From the NCBI GenBank assembly GCA_038380435.1, contig JAWZYU010000017.1, positions 23,869,283-23,933,282 on the forward strand: DNA of 64,000 bases, written 5' to 3'. The translations under genes and the position numbers were made by a program. This document shows, piece after piece, positions 30,862-42,492 of the stretch. The notes beneath the pieces were generated by a model. It did no database searches, was not told where the DNA came from, and worked only from the letters and a program-made list of their open reading frames with translations. The DNA is from Ryuthela nishihirai. Its lineage: Eukaryota > Arthropoda > Arachnida > Araneae > Heptathelidae. The first letter of the stretch is position 1, and each line of letters begins with the position of its first letter.

Positions 30862-30975
30862 TCATTTCAGCCGTAACTGGTGTAGCGGTTAGAGAACCCA
30901 ACTTTTAGGCCAAATGCACGTCCATGTGTTTGCATTTTATGAGAAACCAACACAAGCCAAAAGCTTGCAGATTAT
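30862..30975 (+). repeat. SINE-4
   Basis: The A-box-like sequence is GGTGTAGCGGTTAGAGAA. The tail is GTGTTTGCATTTTATGAGAA then ACCAACACAAGCC, shared with 1415-1525 and 4395-4495. Confidence 0.5.
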
Positions 30976-31011
30976 TCCCGTTCTTCGCGTTTTTCAAAGA
31001 AAAACTTTTGA

Positions 31012-31335
31012 GCATTTTTGTTGCACACAATGGAATAAATAGCCAGGCTACAAGGACCCCGAAGGCTCAGGTAAGGTTGTGGAGGGACTCGCTGGACAGC
31101 TCAGCCATCCAGGGTGTTCTTTAATATGCACAGGGTATGGCTCTCCCGCATACGGAGCCATGGCTTAACTTCCCATCCAACAGATGGCAGCGTTTTCAAG
31201 CCCATTGGCGACCCTTACTGACTGAGCACAGGGCGGCAAGTTTTGAAGAGATAAATCTCAACTCTGGCTCAGATGGGATTCGAACGTAGGAACTGCAGAT
31301 TACGAGCCTATCGAGTTAATCAAACGCCACATGGT
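31012..31335 (-). repeat. SINE-2, moderately decayed
   Basis: It runs from the reversed tail (TTGCACACAATGG, CTACAAGGACCCCGAAGGCT) through the central domain (GGCTCTCCCGCATACGG, CTTAACTTCCCATCC) to the reversed head (GGGATTCGAACGTAGGAACT, GATTACGAGCC). Confidence 0.85.
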
Positions 31336-31553
31336 GCTTATTTCTAATTACTAGGCTGATTAAACGGTTGAAATTCTAATTAAAAACACTGGTTTTCACA
31401 ATTACAAGAAATATTTGAAATTTAAATTAGTCTGAACCCTATTTCGAGCCCCAGCCCATTTCTAATAGATAAACAATACTATTGCAATATATCGCAAGTC
31501 GTCACGACCAATTGAACTCGAAACATTCAAAACCAACAAAAAATAGTTCAAAG

Positions 31554-31723
31554 CAGTGGTTCTCAAACTTTTATGCTTCACGTACCCCTTGTATAAATAG
31601 ATAAAACTATAATTATAACAATGGGAATAAAACATATGTATATATAACATATATCTAGCAACTTTTGAGCTCTCACGGAGTAGCCCAAAAAATTTACTGC
31701 GTATCTCACGTTGAGAACCCCTA
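31554..31723. mobile_element. hAT MITE with 8-bp target duplication
   Basis: Flanks are GTTCAAAG (31546-31553) and GTTTAAAG (31724-31731). The ends are CAGTGGTTCTCAAACTTTTA and the reverse of TAGGGGTTCTCAACGTGAGA. At 170 bp it is a shorter relative of the MITE at 18507-18711. Confidence 0.88.
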
Positions 31724-31731
31724 GTTTAAAG

Positions 31732-33535
31732 GGATAGAAAAAAAAAAGAAAAGTTCTTTATAAAGAAAAGTTCCCTATTTCCTTTGTTTTATAGTTACAG
31801 TGAAAAAGTTTTGCTCTCTCGGTTTGTTAATATTTGATAAATATTCTTTAGCAGAGAACAACTTGCTTTTACCCATCATATACCTTTCCTCCCATAATTC
31901 AAATAGAAACACACCATACAAAAAAAGTATATAAAATCAGCATTTATTTTCTTACACTCATTTTAAAACAAAAGTAAACGATACACATATTTTAGCATTG
32001 TTTATGATGCATTTGTACCATGTACATCATATTAAAATATATCTTGTGAAAATATCGATATATGTATGCGATGTTGATAGTGATCATAATTACAATGAAG
32101 AACCTTAACTCCAAATTATCACTAACACTATAAACATTTATGTACAGTTACATTACAATGAAAATAATTTTCACATTTACTTTCAATTTCTTACGTTTAT
32201 GCCTGAATTTAGCAATGGCTTTTTTTGCAAACATATTTAGGACCGAGGGCAAATACACACAGCATTCTTATAATGCTACCTTGCATTCTAACATGCATTT
32301 AATGAAAAGAGCATGAGGCAATGGGTTCTGAATGATTTTGGTAAATATATTTACAAAAACACCTAAAGTAATTTACAAAGATGATCTATTTACAAATGTT
32401 GTGCACTTCAAATGTGAAAATAATGCGCCATTTAAAACAATGCCAAAAAATAATAGCACTTCCTGAAACGAAATTAATATCAATAGTCAATTAGGGGTGC
32501 TACATATCACAGAAGTTGTTAACTCTACCTTAAACTTTCAACTCCAAATGCCAGCATTCAGACATTTCCTTTCTTTACACAAGTATGCAATTATTAATTG
32601 CAATAAAATTAATGCATTTATTTTGCATTTTTAATCACCAATAACTCTTTTAAATCAATAGAGTGGCAAAATGACACTTTAAGGTCTAGTTTACCAGATT
32701 CTATAACATAAATTCTTAAGCCAAAAACAAAAATCCTTTCAAGTTAATAACTGCCAAAACAAAAATACAATTTAAACTTCAGAAACTGGATCCTAAAATG
32801 TTATTTTACTGGAAAGGAAAATTAAATGTACATACATTAAAAAACAATATGGGTGAGATAAGGATTTCATAAGTACACGTAGGTTTAATTAAAAAAAAAA
32901 ACCCATCTAATGTGCTTATGTTAATTACTAATACTAAAAATGATGGCTTGTATATTTTTAGAAAAGATAATGCTTTAGTAATTAAGTTCTGCCATCTATA
33001 TGTTATAATACTGCAAACAGATGAAAGTTATTCTGTTCCAAAATATACAACAAACTAAGTATTTTGCCAACAGAAACTAAATCAGATAAACTGCACATAA
33101 AACACTGACCAGAAATGTTGATCAAAACGACATAACCTTATACTACAGAGTTTGCAGTAACAAAGGACGACTGTACTAACAATCTAGAGAAAAAAAAAAC
33201 AACATAAAAATTTTTTCAAATTCCAAAAATTTTCAATAATTCCAAATGAAAACTGAATATATTTGTTAAAAACAATAAATGTGAAATTAATGTTGCAAAA
33301 AATGTGAATACTTTAGTACCTTCCAGTGTTCCTTTAGGGTACTTTAAAGCTAGAATCGTTGATTAAAATGGTGTTTCAAATCGTATTTTACTATTTCTCT
33401 GAATTATTTCGATCTGAATGGAATTTTCAAATTTCGTATGAACATGGCCTAATTCAAATATCTTCACTTAAAAGCAACTGAAAGTCTCTATTCAGTAGCA
33501 TCTTCTTAATAGTTTCAGTAATGGTGGGCCTATTA
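31732..33535. other. Unassigned AT-rich sequence
   Basis: No transposon recognised. A minus-strand AATAAA lies at 31944-31949 in a 3'-end-like context, but no transcript can be supported. Confidence 0.4.
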
Positions 33536-33632
33536 ACGCTTATGCTTCTACTATGGCATATAAACTGACAGGCTCCCGTTCAGACCTCTGTGGCAAGCAA
33601 CTGCTTGAGGGGGTATTTATTTTTTTTATTTA
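33536..33632 (+). repeat. SINE-1 tail half
   Basis: CTACTATGGCATATAAACTG, GGCAAGCAACTGCTTGAGGG and a T-rich tail. The copy is 5'-truncated and lacks the head. Confidence 0.8.
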
Positions 33633-33914
33633 GATATTTCTTATGTGAAATGATGATGAAGAATGCAGTTAAAAAAAACACGAGTTGACATGGAAGAATA
33701 ATTAATGTTAACACTAAATCGCTGGGCCACATAGTGTCAACATTCTAAGTTTCCATGGATGGTTAGTTACCAATGTTCTATGTTCAAGTCAACTATCAAC
33801 GCTGGTGGCAGTCATTGGTGGAGGGTTCTCTAGATGCAATGGAAGGTTGCTGTGACAATACATTCAGGTAGCTTCCAGGATTGGGGATATGCAATGGAAA
33901 ATATTCCCAAATAA

Positions 33915-34008
33915 ACCATCTCCTACTGTGGCATATAAACTGACAGGCTCCTGTCAGACCTCTGTGGCAAGCAGCTGGTTGAGGGGGTATTTATTTTTAT
34001 TTTTTATG
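33915..34008 (+). repeat. SINE-1 tail half
   Basis: CTCCTACTGTGGCATATAAA to GCTGGTTGAGGGGGTATTTA. It is truncated at nearly the same point as the copy 380 bp to the left. Confidence 0.82.
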
Positions 34009-34857
34009 GTGTTCATTGAGCCAGACATCACATTTTGCTATTGACTCCAACACACACAGGCAATGGAGAGCAGTGATGGACAGAGGAGGTGCCCATGGCT
34101 AGCTGAGGAGCATGCAAGCTTGAATCAAGGTTAATCCAGATATTCCTAAAAATTTAAATTATCTTTCTTATCCGTTGAAACATAATTCAATTATTATAAA
34201 TATGGTTTCATAACTTAAACTTTCCTATCCTGGATGGGTGTGTGGAGTTGGATTTAGGGTGGGAGGGGGGGTATTTTTAAGACAAATAACTGGAACAAAA
34301 GCAAAAAAAAAAAGGGGGGGGGGAACATATATTGCATATATTTTGAAGGAAATTGTTTAAAGACCACTAACACAGAGGGGAAAATTATATATTGAATTGC
34401 ATTCAATGATATGATGGACATGTCCAATCACATTTTCCCCCTTTCCTCTGCATATATTTAAACTTTTCTCTATATATTAGTGACTTTGTCTCACAATATC
34501 TACACCAGTGCACCAAAACCCTGGAAACCTACGGAACATTCTTTGGATCAGCAAAACACATTTCACTCTTAGGGGACATATGAAAACAAAAACTGTGTGA
34601 GGTGACAGATCCACATGCCAAATATAGTTCTTTGGGAATTGGCGGCAAAACTGATTCTCAATGGAGTTTGCTAGACAAATTTTTTCCTGAATTTCAATCA
34701 TGTGCAATAATAATAAAAAATTCTATAAAGTATAAATAAATATAAAACACAGCAGCTGATTCAATTTAATTTACCAAGATAATACTGCATTAAAAGAATG
34801 ATTATTATAATATTCCAGAATGAACAGCAAATCCCAACAATGTACACTAAGAAAATC
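34009..34857. other. Unassigned sequence with G-rich tracts
   Basis: Contains GGGAGGGGGGG near 34261 and an A/G homopolymer junction at about 34302-34323. No gene recognised. Confidence 0.4.
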
Positions 34858-35119
34858 TCAAGTGTCAGCAAGCTGCCTAACAAACCAAGTGAACCTCTCA
34901 ATAATTAGGGTGGGCGGGGGGTCCCGAAGGACCCGCTCCCCATTGGGGAAAACTCGCATTCCATCTTCCCACACTACACGAGTGACATGAGAAGCCTGGA
35001 AGTAGAAGATAAAGGTTTCTCCGAGGAGACCAGTAGGGACTTGGAGTATGGGTAGCGTTAAAGTGGGTGTGGAGCGCAGCCCGGAAACCAAGCGAATCAG
35101 CCAAACAAAAGATATTCAA
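34858..35119 (-). other. GC-rich block with overlapping minus-strand frames, unidentified
   Basis: The base composition is clearly richer in GC than the neighbours. The minus frame 35091-34858 (77 codons) reads ETFIFYFQASHVTRVVWEDG and RVFPNGERVLRDPPP. It looks protein-like, but I do not recognise it. A second frame (35119-34898) overlaps it. It could be a transposon coding relic or a lone exon; no splice signals could be tied to it. Confidence 0.3.
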
Positions 35120-35334
35120 AAAAGTGGTATGTTATTTTAAACTTCCATCTTTTAACTTTACGAATTGCTAATTAGCAAACATCGCCACGGCTGTGGTAGT
35201 GTAGCTGAGCACCTCCCGTCTTAAATCTTAAGAACTTTATTATGTAAAAAAATCTTACAGTAACTTAAAAACTTTAGTAACAGATACTTTAGTTGCTAAA
35301 GTGGCAAGAAATAGTAAATTCTTCTGTCATAAAT

Positions 35335-36460
35335 AAGCTCACCAGAAAAAAATTAGTCATCTCCTGCTGTAAGAGGGTTATGCCGTTCGACAGAAACAGA
35401 GGGTGCACCAGTAATAAGCGTGTCAAACAAATACCTATGCCGTGTGCTACGGGGTTCATACAGTGACAAGAAGTGGTTGGCGCCATGTGTTAGTCACTTC
35501 GTGAAACATGGGTCACGCCAAAGATGTGAATGAGTGGCAAAAAGGTATTGCGTTTGGCCAAGCCAAAGGGCATAGTTTACAAGAAGTTGCTGCCTTTGCA
35601 AGTGTGTTGAAACGTACTGTACAAAGGGTCTTAGAGCAGTGATGTACATCGCAGTCCACCGCTAATCGTCGCCAGAACTGCGGCTGAAGACTGTGCTCAT
35701 CAATAGAGACCACCGCAGTGTGTCACGCACTGTTATGACAAACTGCTTTGCAACGAGGCAGGCATTGCTAGTCAGTCAGTCAATGTAGGCCTACAACAAG
35801 CTGTTTCCGAATGAACACTACGAAGGGAACTGCATGCTATGGATATCTGGAGTAGAGTACCATTGAAGAGACCCATGTTAACAGCTCTGCACAAGGCTGC
35901 ATGCTACAGTGGGTGAGGCAACACAAAGATTGGACTGTCGACTCTTGGAAGTGTGTGATCTGGTCGAATCAGTGACGTTTTTGCTTGTACTCGAATGATG
36001 TGAGGGGATGGGTACACCGTAAGCTGAATGAAACCTTCTATGCAGACTATGTGCAACATTCTGTTCAAGCTGGAGGAGGCTCTGTGATGTTCTGGGGGTG
36101 TTTTGCATATGAGGAAATGTGTCCTTTGGTTGTGGTGACGTCACACTTGAACCAGAAGGGCTATATGGAGCTACATGTTGCCTTTTGTGCAGCATCTCCA
36201 CAGCAAACACAAGAAGGATACCCCATTATTCCAAGATGACAATTGTTGCGTGCACATATTTTGAAGTGTGTCGGATTGGCACAATGAGCATTCTGAAGCC
36301 TTTGAACATCTCAACTGGCCCGCCAAATTCCCGGATTTGAATCCCATAGAAAACTTGTGAGACTATTTGAGGCAATGAGTGAAGCGCCATCCCAGCCAAT
36401 CTGTGGCATTTGCTGCTGGAAGAGTGGTTGAATATTGATGTGCACACTACATCCACACAC
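35335..36460 (+). mobile_element. Tc1-like transposon relic
   Basis: The left end TAAGCTCACCAG...TTAGTCATCTC is shared with 4823. The plus strand then reads a helix-turn-helix start (MGHAKDVNEWQKGIAFGQAK at 35508), VQAGGGSVMFWGCFAYEE (36066-36119) and FEHLNWPAKFPDLNPIENL (36300-36356), the order of Tc1 transposases. Many stops. A right terminal repeat was not found. Confidence 0.82.
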
Positions 36461-38274
36461 TAGAGGCATCCATGTCAGACAGGATTTCGGCTGTTATTCA
36501 GTTGCACGGAGGCGTTACGCACTATTAGGCAACTTTCAGCCATTCTCCATATCTTTGGGGAATGTGTTTGAAACTGGCAGTTTTCATAGACCTTGCAGTC
36601 CGATCCATCACACTCACCCCAGCAATTTGTAGTTTCCTGAAGAGCTAGATGTGTCACCTGTCATGCTCCAATTAAAAGCAAATATTTATCATGAAGTTCA
36701 CTCCTTCTCTCCAGAAGTGTTAAGGGCAGCTGTGGGGCATGTGATTCTTTTGCATGCTCTCATTATGCAACCTCATGAGAAACACCTTTATGCATACTGT
36801 AGTGACAATTTATATGACAGTTAATTTGTGTTCATTTATCGAAAAAACTGGACTGTCATATTAATATTTTTCTACTTTTGGTGTTTTAAAGCAATTTTTT
36901 GTATGAAATATAGGAATAATTTTTTGTGCCTTGTTTGAATCACTATCAATTTGTAATGAAAACACATTTGCTGTCACATGTTTGATGGGAAGACTGATGC
37001 AAAGTCAACAGACAATGCTTTATACACAAGAAATATAATCAACTTTCTTATCCATAAAAACAAATAAAAAAACACATTTTATAAAACATTCATTGCTATA
37101 TTTCAAATCTTAAAAATCTAAGGTAAAATATTTTTGCGAAACCCAATTCCTTCATGGAGAAACAATAGGCTATAACAAAGGTTTTCAGAAGCAAAAACAA
37201 TCTCATATATTTTTTTAATGCTTATTGTGTGACCATCAAACATCAAAAGTACTCTTCTGATGTGAAACCAAGTGGAGAAACTTCAAAGTAAAACTTTACT
37301 AATTATGCACCTCATACTGGGAACCATTTAGTAGAAAGTAATTTTTTAAATTCCTTTGTTAACTATTCTGGTTAAAAATTGCATCCATTTTGAGATTTCT
37401 GACATAAAGGTAAATCTTGCAATGTCATTTAGAAATATTATTGCTCATGTTGTAACAAAATAAAATAGTTAAGAAATGGCTAATGGAGTATTACAAGGAA
37501 AAGTTTAATATGTAGACAAATATATACATTTGAACAGTTTCCTTACATATTTTTTGAACACTTACAGAAAACAACAGACATAAAATTATAGAAATGCACA
37601 TATGTATTCTTCACTTTTCTTAATCGAACTGCATAACATTGTATTTTATATTAGTATTTTGTTCTTTCTCTATGCAATGTATTGTTTCTTGTTTGCTATT
37701 AAATATAACACATTACACTGCTGCAAAACCCAGTTAAATTAATTTATCATTCAAGCAACCTGTTTGATAGAAATGAACTGTATTAAACATCATCAGTTAT
37801 AGGAATTACAGATAGTGCTCCCACCAAAGTGCTTAAAAAAATTATGACATTACCTGAGCAACTGGATATTTGTCAAAGTTCATTAACTTGGTAGAAAATA
37901 TGGTTGCCCACAGACTATGAATATCTTCAAAACCAGAATTAGCACAGTAAATAGTTATATGCTTTATAGAAGCAACTTCCAACAACTCTTGATTAAGGTA
38001 TTGCAAGCAGCATTAAAACCCCAGGGACATAAAACAGCATTGCTTAATAGAACTCATCCTTTGCCATAAAAAAATATATAGAGTACCAGTGCTAAGTCCA
38101 AAAATCTATGGTGGACAGAATCTATATAGATGTCATGCTTGTCTAGTCACAGCTTCCAATTAAGGGGTTACCAACCCAAGGGATGGATGCCATAATCACA
38201 CCAGAAATCATTTTTTCTGTAGGTATCATTTGCAAGATTAAAAAATAAATCAAAAATATAAATAAATTAAAAAA
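36461..38274. other. Unassigned AT-rich sequence
   Basis: Nothing recognisable; short frames only. Confidence 0.4.
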
Positions 38275-38527
38275 TTATAAAAATACCTATCTTCCTACAG
38301 GGCTCTAAAGAGCAGAAAAAAACCTAAAGCATATCGATGGTGCAATCAATCACTGAATTAATATTCACTTCAAAGGAAGATAGGCTGTCGATTTACCTAC
38401 TCAATAAGATTGCTGGTGCCCTATCTTCTTTTGAAGTGAATACAAACTCATTGATTGATTGCACCATTAATATGCTTTAGGTTTATTTTCTACTTTTTAG
38501 GGCCCTATAAGATATGTATTTTAAAAA
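38275..38527. repeat. Fold-back element, about 110-bp arms
   Basis: The left arm 38275-38384 (AAACCTAAAGCATAT, GGTGCAATCAATCA, ATTCACTTCAAA) is answered by 38419-38527 (TTTGAAGTGAAT, TGATTGATTGCACC, ATATGCTTTAGGTTT). The spacer is 34 nt. The arms show several substitutions and small indels. No target duplication was established. Confidence 0.85.
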
Positions 38528-38705
38528 TTATTTATATATTTTTTGTCACTAAAAACACCTACTTTCAAAAAATTTTATTTGATATATGATTCACAAATAT
38601 CAACCAAATTTTCCTTCACTTTTCAAGTCATGTTTGAGGTAGCCCATGACACTGGAGAGGGTGTTTGGTTGTTTGTCATGATGTAAAAATCCCCCTTATC
38701 AGGGG

Positions 38706-39082
38706 GAAATATTGGGGGCTTTAGGTTGTTTACCTCTGAGTGGCACTTTTTTGCACACCATGGCCAGGTTACAAGAACCCTGAAGATTCAGAGAAGGTTG
38801 GAGGAGGGGATCCACTGGAACAGCTGTTGAGAGACAGATGGTAGCATCCTGTCAAAGCCATCCAGTGTGTTCTTTTAACATGCAATGAATGGCTCTCCCA
38901 CACACAAGGGATAACTGCTTAATGTCCCACTTGAAGGATGGTGGCCTTTCCATGACCATTGGTGTCTCTTACTGACCGTGGGCAGCGCGAGTTTTGCAGA
39001 GATAAATCTCGATGACCCTGCTGGGACTCGAACATGAGAACTGCAGATTACGAGCCTGGTGCACTACCGATAAGTCACCCAA
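38706..39082 (-). repeat. SINE-2, full-length but decayed
   Basis: It runs from the reversed tail (GTTGTTTACCTCTGAGTGGC) via the central domain (GGATGGTGGCCTTTCC) to the reversed head (GGGACTCGAACATGAGAACT, GATTACGAGCC). Confidence 0.85.
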
Positions 39083-39099
39083 AATTCAAGACAATTATG

Positions 39100-39640
39100 A
39101 CGGTCATTATATGAGCTTTCATTTGACACCTGCCTCATAACTGTAGGCTGTCACATTCGAAAGATATAGTAAAATGACTTTCACATTTCACCTTTTTAAA
39201 GCAGGGGGGAAGCATGGGAGGTCAATTTTGTTTTACAGCCTATGATACTCCCTATTTCATAAGCTTTCATTTGACACATAGCTTGTTACATTCTATACTC
39301 ACATTCAGGAGATATAGGGGAACAATCATTTTCATATTTCCCCACCTTTTTAGGGGGGAAGAAAGCATGGTTAGTAAATTTTTTGTAACCTATGATCTCA
39401 GAAGCATTCATTTGACGTATCGCTTGTTACTTTCGGAATTTGCATTCTGGAGATATAGCGGAAGAAGAGTTTTCATATATCCTCTTTCTTAGAGGAGGAA
39501 GAAAGCAGGGGTGAGGGGCAATTTTTTTTACCTATGATACTACCTGCATCATAAACTTTCATTTGACATAAATCATTAATTTCTCCATCGCATTTGAAAG
39601 ATATGGTGGAACATTTTGTCAGATCCACAAACCAACCAAC
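39100..39640. repeat. Tandem repeat, about 147-bp unit, four copies
   Basis: The anchor CTTTCATTTGAC recurs at 39116, 39264, 39405 (CATTCATTTGAC) and 39556. Each unit also carries a ...GATATAG(G/C)GGAA... box and an AGGxGGGAAGAAAGCATGG-like box. Units differ by roughly a fifth, so the array is not fresh. Confidence 0.8.
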
Positions 39641-41214
39641 CGACAAATGTCAAAGCCAAACGCAATAGGAGGATAGGTAAAAATACTTGGTTGGTCAAAA
39701 TATAATCTTTGCACCACTGTAGACTACATATTATATTCACGGATTTATCACATCTCTCTTAAGGACTCTAAGATCACAGGAATACTACACGAAAACAATT
39801 TGTTACTTCTACTTAGGCTTCAAGAACACCAAAAGAGATGAATTATAACAAAATATTGCATTAGAGGTGTACGAAATCAACATAAGATACACAGATTTGA
39901 TAGTACAAAATTTATTTATGTACTATCAAACAAAATACAATAAAAAATAACAAAAAAATACAAAATAATAACAAAAAAATGGTTATTTACCAAAACAGTT
40001 TAAAATCATTTACTAAGAAATATCTAATCACCTAGAAACTGCTAAATGAGCAAAACATTTGTAAACAAGTCCATCCTGCTTTTCTTAAGGTGAAATGGGA
40101 CTAATAATGTCTTAATACAATTTCCCACCTTGCACATCATGACAAACAACCAAACACCCTATCATCTCTATGTAGAATAAAAACTCCAGAAACATGATGA
40201 AGCCATTAAGCCAAACTCATGAAACTTAAGTTCATAAACAGTGTTTTTTGTTTGATTGTCACAATAACTGCTTCTTTTAAGTATTTTAAAACTTGAGCAT
40301 CTGATCTGTGCTGTCAATATTGCCTTTACTAAAAAGTCTGGAGCAAACTGCATCTGACTACCCAATGTGAAATGACATTCTTTGGAACTAACATAGACAT
40401 CAGACTAACAGAATAAAAAAAAATGTTGAACTTTTTAGCACAGTGCAACATCTCCCACTCAGAAAAATTCCATCTCAGAAATGGTCAAAAAGACTATTTT
40501 TTTTAAGTACACAAATAAAAAAAAATAACATTTGCAATTCCCATCAACAACCTTCTCAATGCAGTGCAAATTTAGAAAGGTTACAGATGACATCAAATTA
40601 ATACTCCAATCATAATTGGGCATTGATTAAAATTTTGAAATAATGATAATTTTAGTGTTCATATAAATTAGCATTATAATATTTATCCAAAACGAACACA
40701 CCACCACCAATCACAAGTGGAAGAAAAATAGTGCTTACCTATTAAATCTGTGCCCTGTTTTTTTTTTTTCTCACAGTTTCATCTTCATATCAAGAACAAC
40801 CCAAACAAAGAGATAGTGGAATTTTGTGAATTCACAAGAAAATCTGTTGTCAATTTTTTTTGTTACTTCTAGCCCAAATTGCAAAACTGGATGCAGGCTA
40901 CACACATTGTTGCATCTACAATCTCTGGTCTTGCATTCTCCATACTTTTATGCAAATATACAACTATACATCTCATTACCCCATCTTCCATTAGCACAAA
41001 AGAAATATAATAAACTATTTTAACATGATTTTCACAGAATTACAGTGCTTTATATTTGATACTATCATTACCTAATCTCCTGTTTGTGTCAACACAAATC
41101 CATATATAATATACAAAAAAAAAAAGACAGAATTTTGGCATAACCACAGGCAAATGCCTTTCAGATAAAAAAAAACATGGGAAGACTTAGCAGGATAAAA
41201 ACAATACTGATCTG

Positions 41215-41282
41215 ACTGAGATAAGATCCAGGATCCCTTGATTACATTTCATGTGCTCTTATCCATTGAGCTATAAGATCAT
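41215..41282 (-). repeat. tRNA-like SINE relic
   Basis: The minus strand reads TTATAGCTCAATGGATAAGA (A box) and ends in a weak B-box region. Probably SINE-3 related. Confidence 0.35.
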
Positions 41283-41504
41283 AGTAAATTTTCCACCAAC
41301 TAAAGTAGCACATTTACCTGTAATTATTCACGAGTAAATTTCTTTCTGATAAACCTAGATTTGCATGCCTGGCTATTTAATTGACATTTTTATGCTGATA
41401 CCAATTCTGTTTTGCTCCTCATCAATGTCTGTGATGTCTAATGGTGCTATCATGGTAATTAATCACATAGCTATAATTTTTAGCAAATAACAATTCTCTG
41501 TAAG

Positions 41505-41570
41505 TAAGAACACTTGGTATGTAATCAGGAAGTCCTAGATTCATATCCAGCTCAGGTCAAAACACATTAT
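41505..41570 (+). repeat. tRNA-like SINE relic
   Basis: TAATCAGGAAGTCCTAGATT followed by CATATCCAGCTCAGG, similar to the 3' half of the SINE-3 head at 8886-9023 read on its minus strand. Confidence 0.35.
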
Positions 41571-42204
41571 TTACTAACTCTTCACTTGTTCTAAGCATAT
41601 ACATGTTATTGAATTTTATTTGCATCTAAATAAGCTTTCTTAAATAAGAAAGCAATTAACTGTCAGATTTGCACTAGACTGTAATATATTTCTTTTGGCA
41701 TTTTTTTTTATATTGTTGATACAATGGGAAGCAGCTAATTTGTTTAGGTTCTTGCCTGTTTTTTCTTGACCCCATAATTCAAGCTTTGGTATCAAATTAA
41801 AATTCTTTTCTGATATTTATAATATAGCACATATTACAAAATACTATTGAATGGCTGAGTTAAATGGCTTTCAGTAATTTAAAAAGTTTATAAAAATAGG
41901 TTAAAATTTATTATTAAGACAGATGTGAAACTGTTACAGAAACACGATTCTTCCATGGACAGAGATCTGTACAAATCTGCGAGTGAATCATCTCAAATGC
42001 TTATTTTGTCATATATTAGGATAGCCAATGATAGTTTATGAACTGTTTAAAAAAAGTTTCCTTGCAGTTCATGAAGGAACATCTAAGAATTTTTGACAAG
42101 ACTAAAGCTACAATTATCACATACTGAATTTGAATTTTGAAACTGATATTTTTATTATATTAACTTGAATTGGAAAAATTGGTTGATTTAGCCAGAGTTT
42201 GGTT

Positions 42205-42492
42205 ATTATATCTCTGAGCAGCACTTTTATGCATACAATGAACTAAATTACCAGATCACAAGGACTCCCAAGGATTCAGAGTTTGGTAGAAGGGGACACA
42301 TTGGACACCTATTATAAGACAGATGTTAGCCTCTCATCAAGGCCATCCAGAATGTTCTTTAAAACTTCTCATGCACATGAAACCACAGTTTAATACCCTA
42401 TCCAACAAACAAGTGGCCCTTCCAAAACCATCAAGTATATCCTTTTTTACTGAAGGCTAAGTGGAGGTTGGGTTATTTAGCTTTAGACTGAA
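42205..42492 (-). repeat. SINE-2, strongly decayed
   Basis: CTCTGAGCAGCACTTTTATG, AAGGCCATCCAGAATGTTCT and TACCCTATCCAACA match the reversed SINE-2 tail and central part. Confidence 0.7.

Noticed and set aside
39100..39640. CRISPR-like array
   Set aside because: The unit is ~147 bp, copies are diverged throughout, there is no repeat-spacer alternation, and the genome is eukaryotic.
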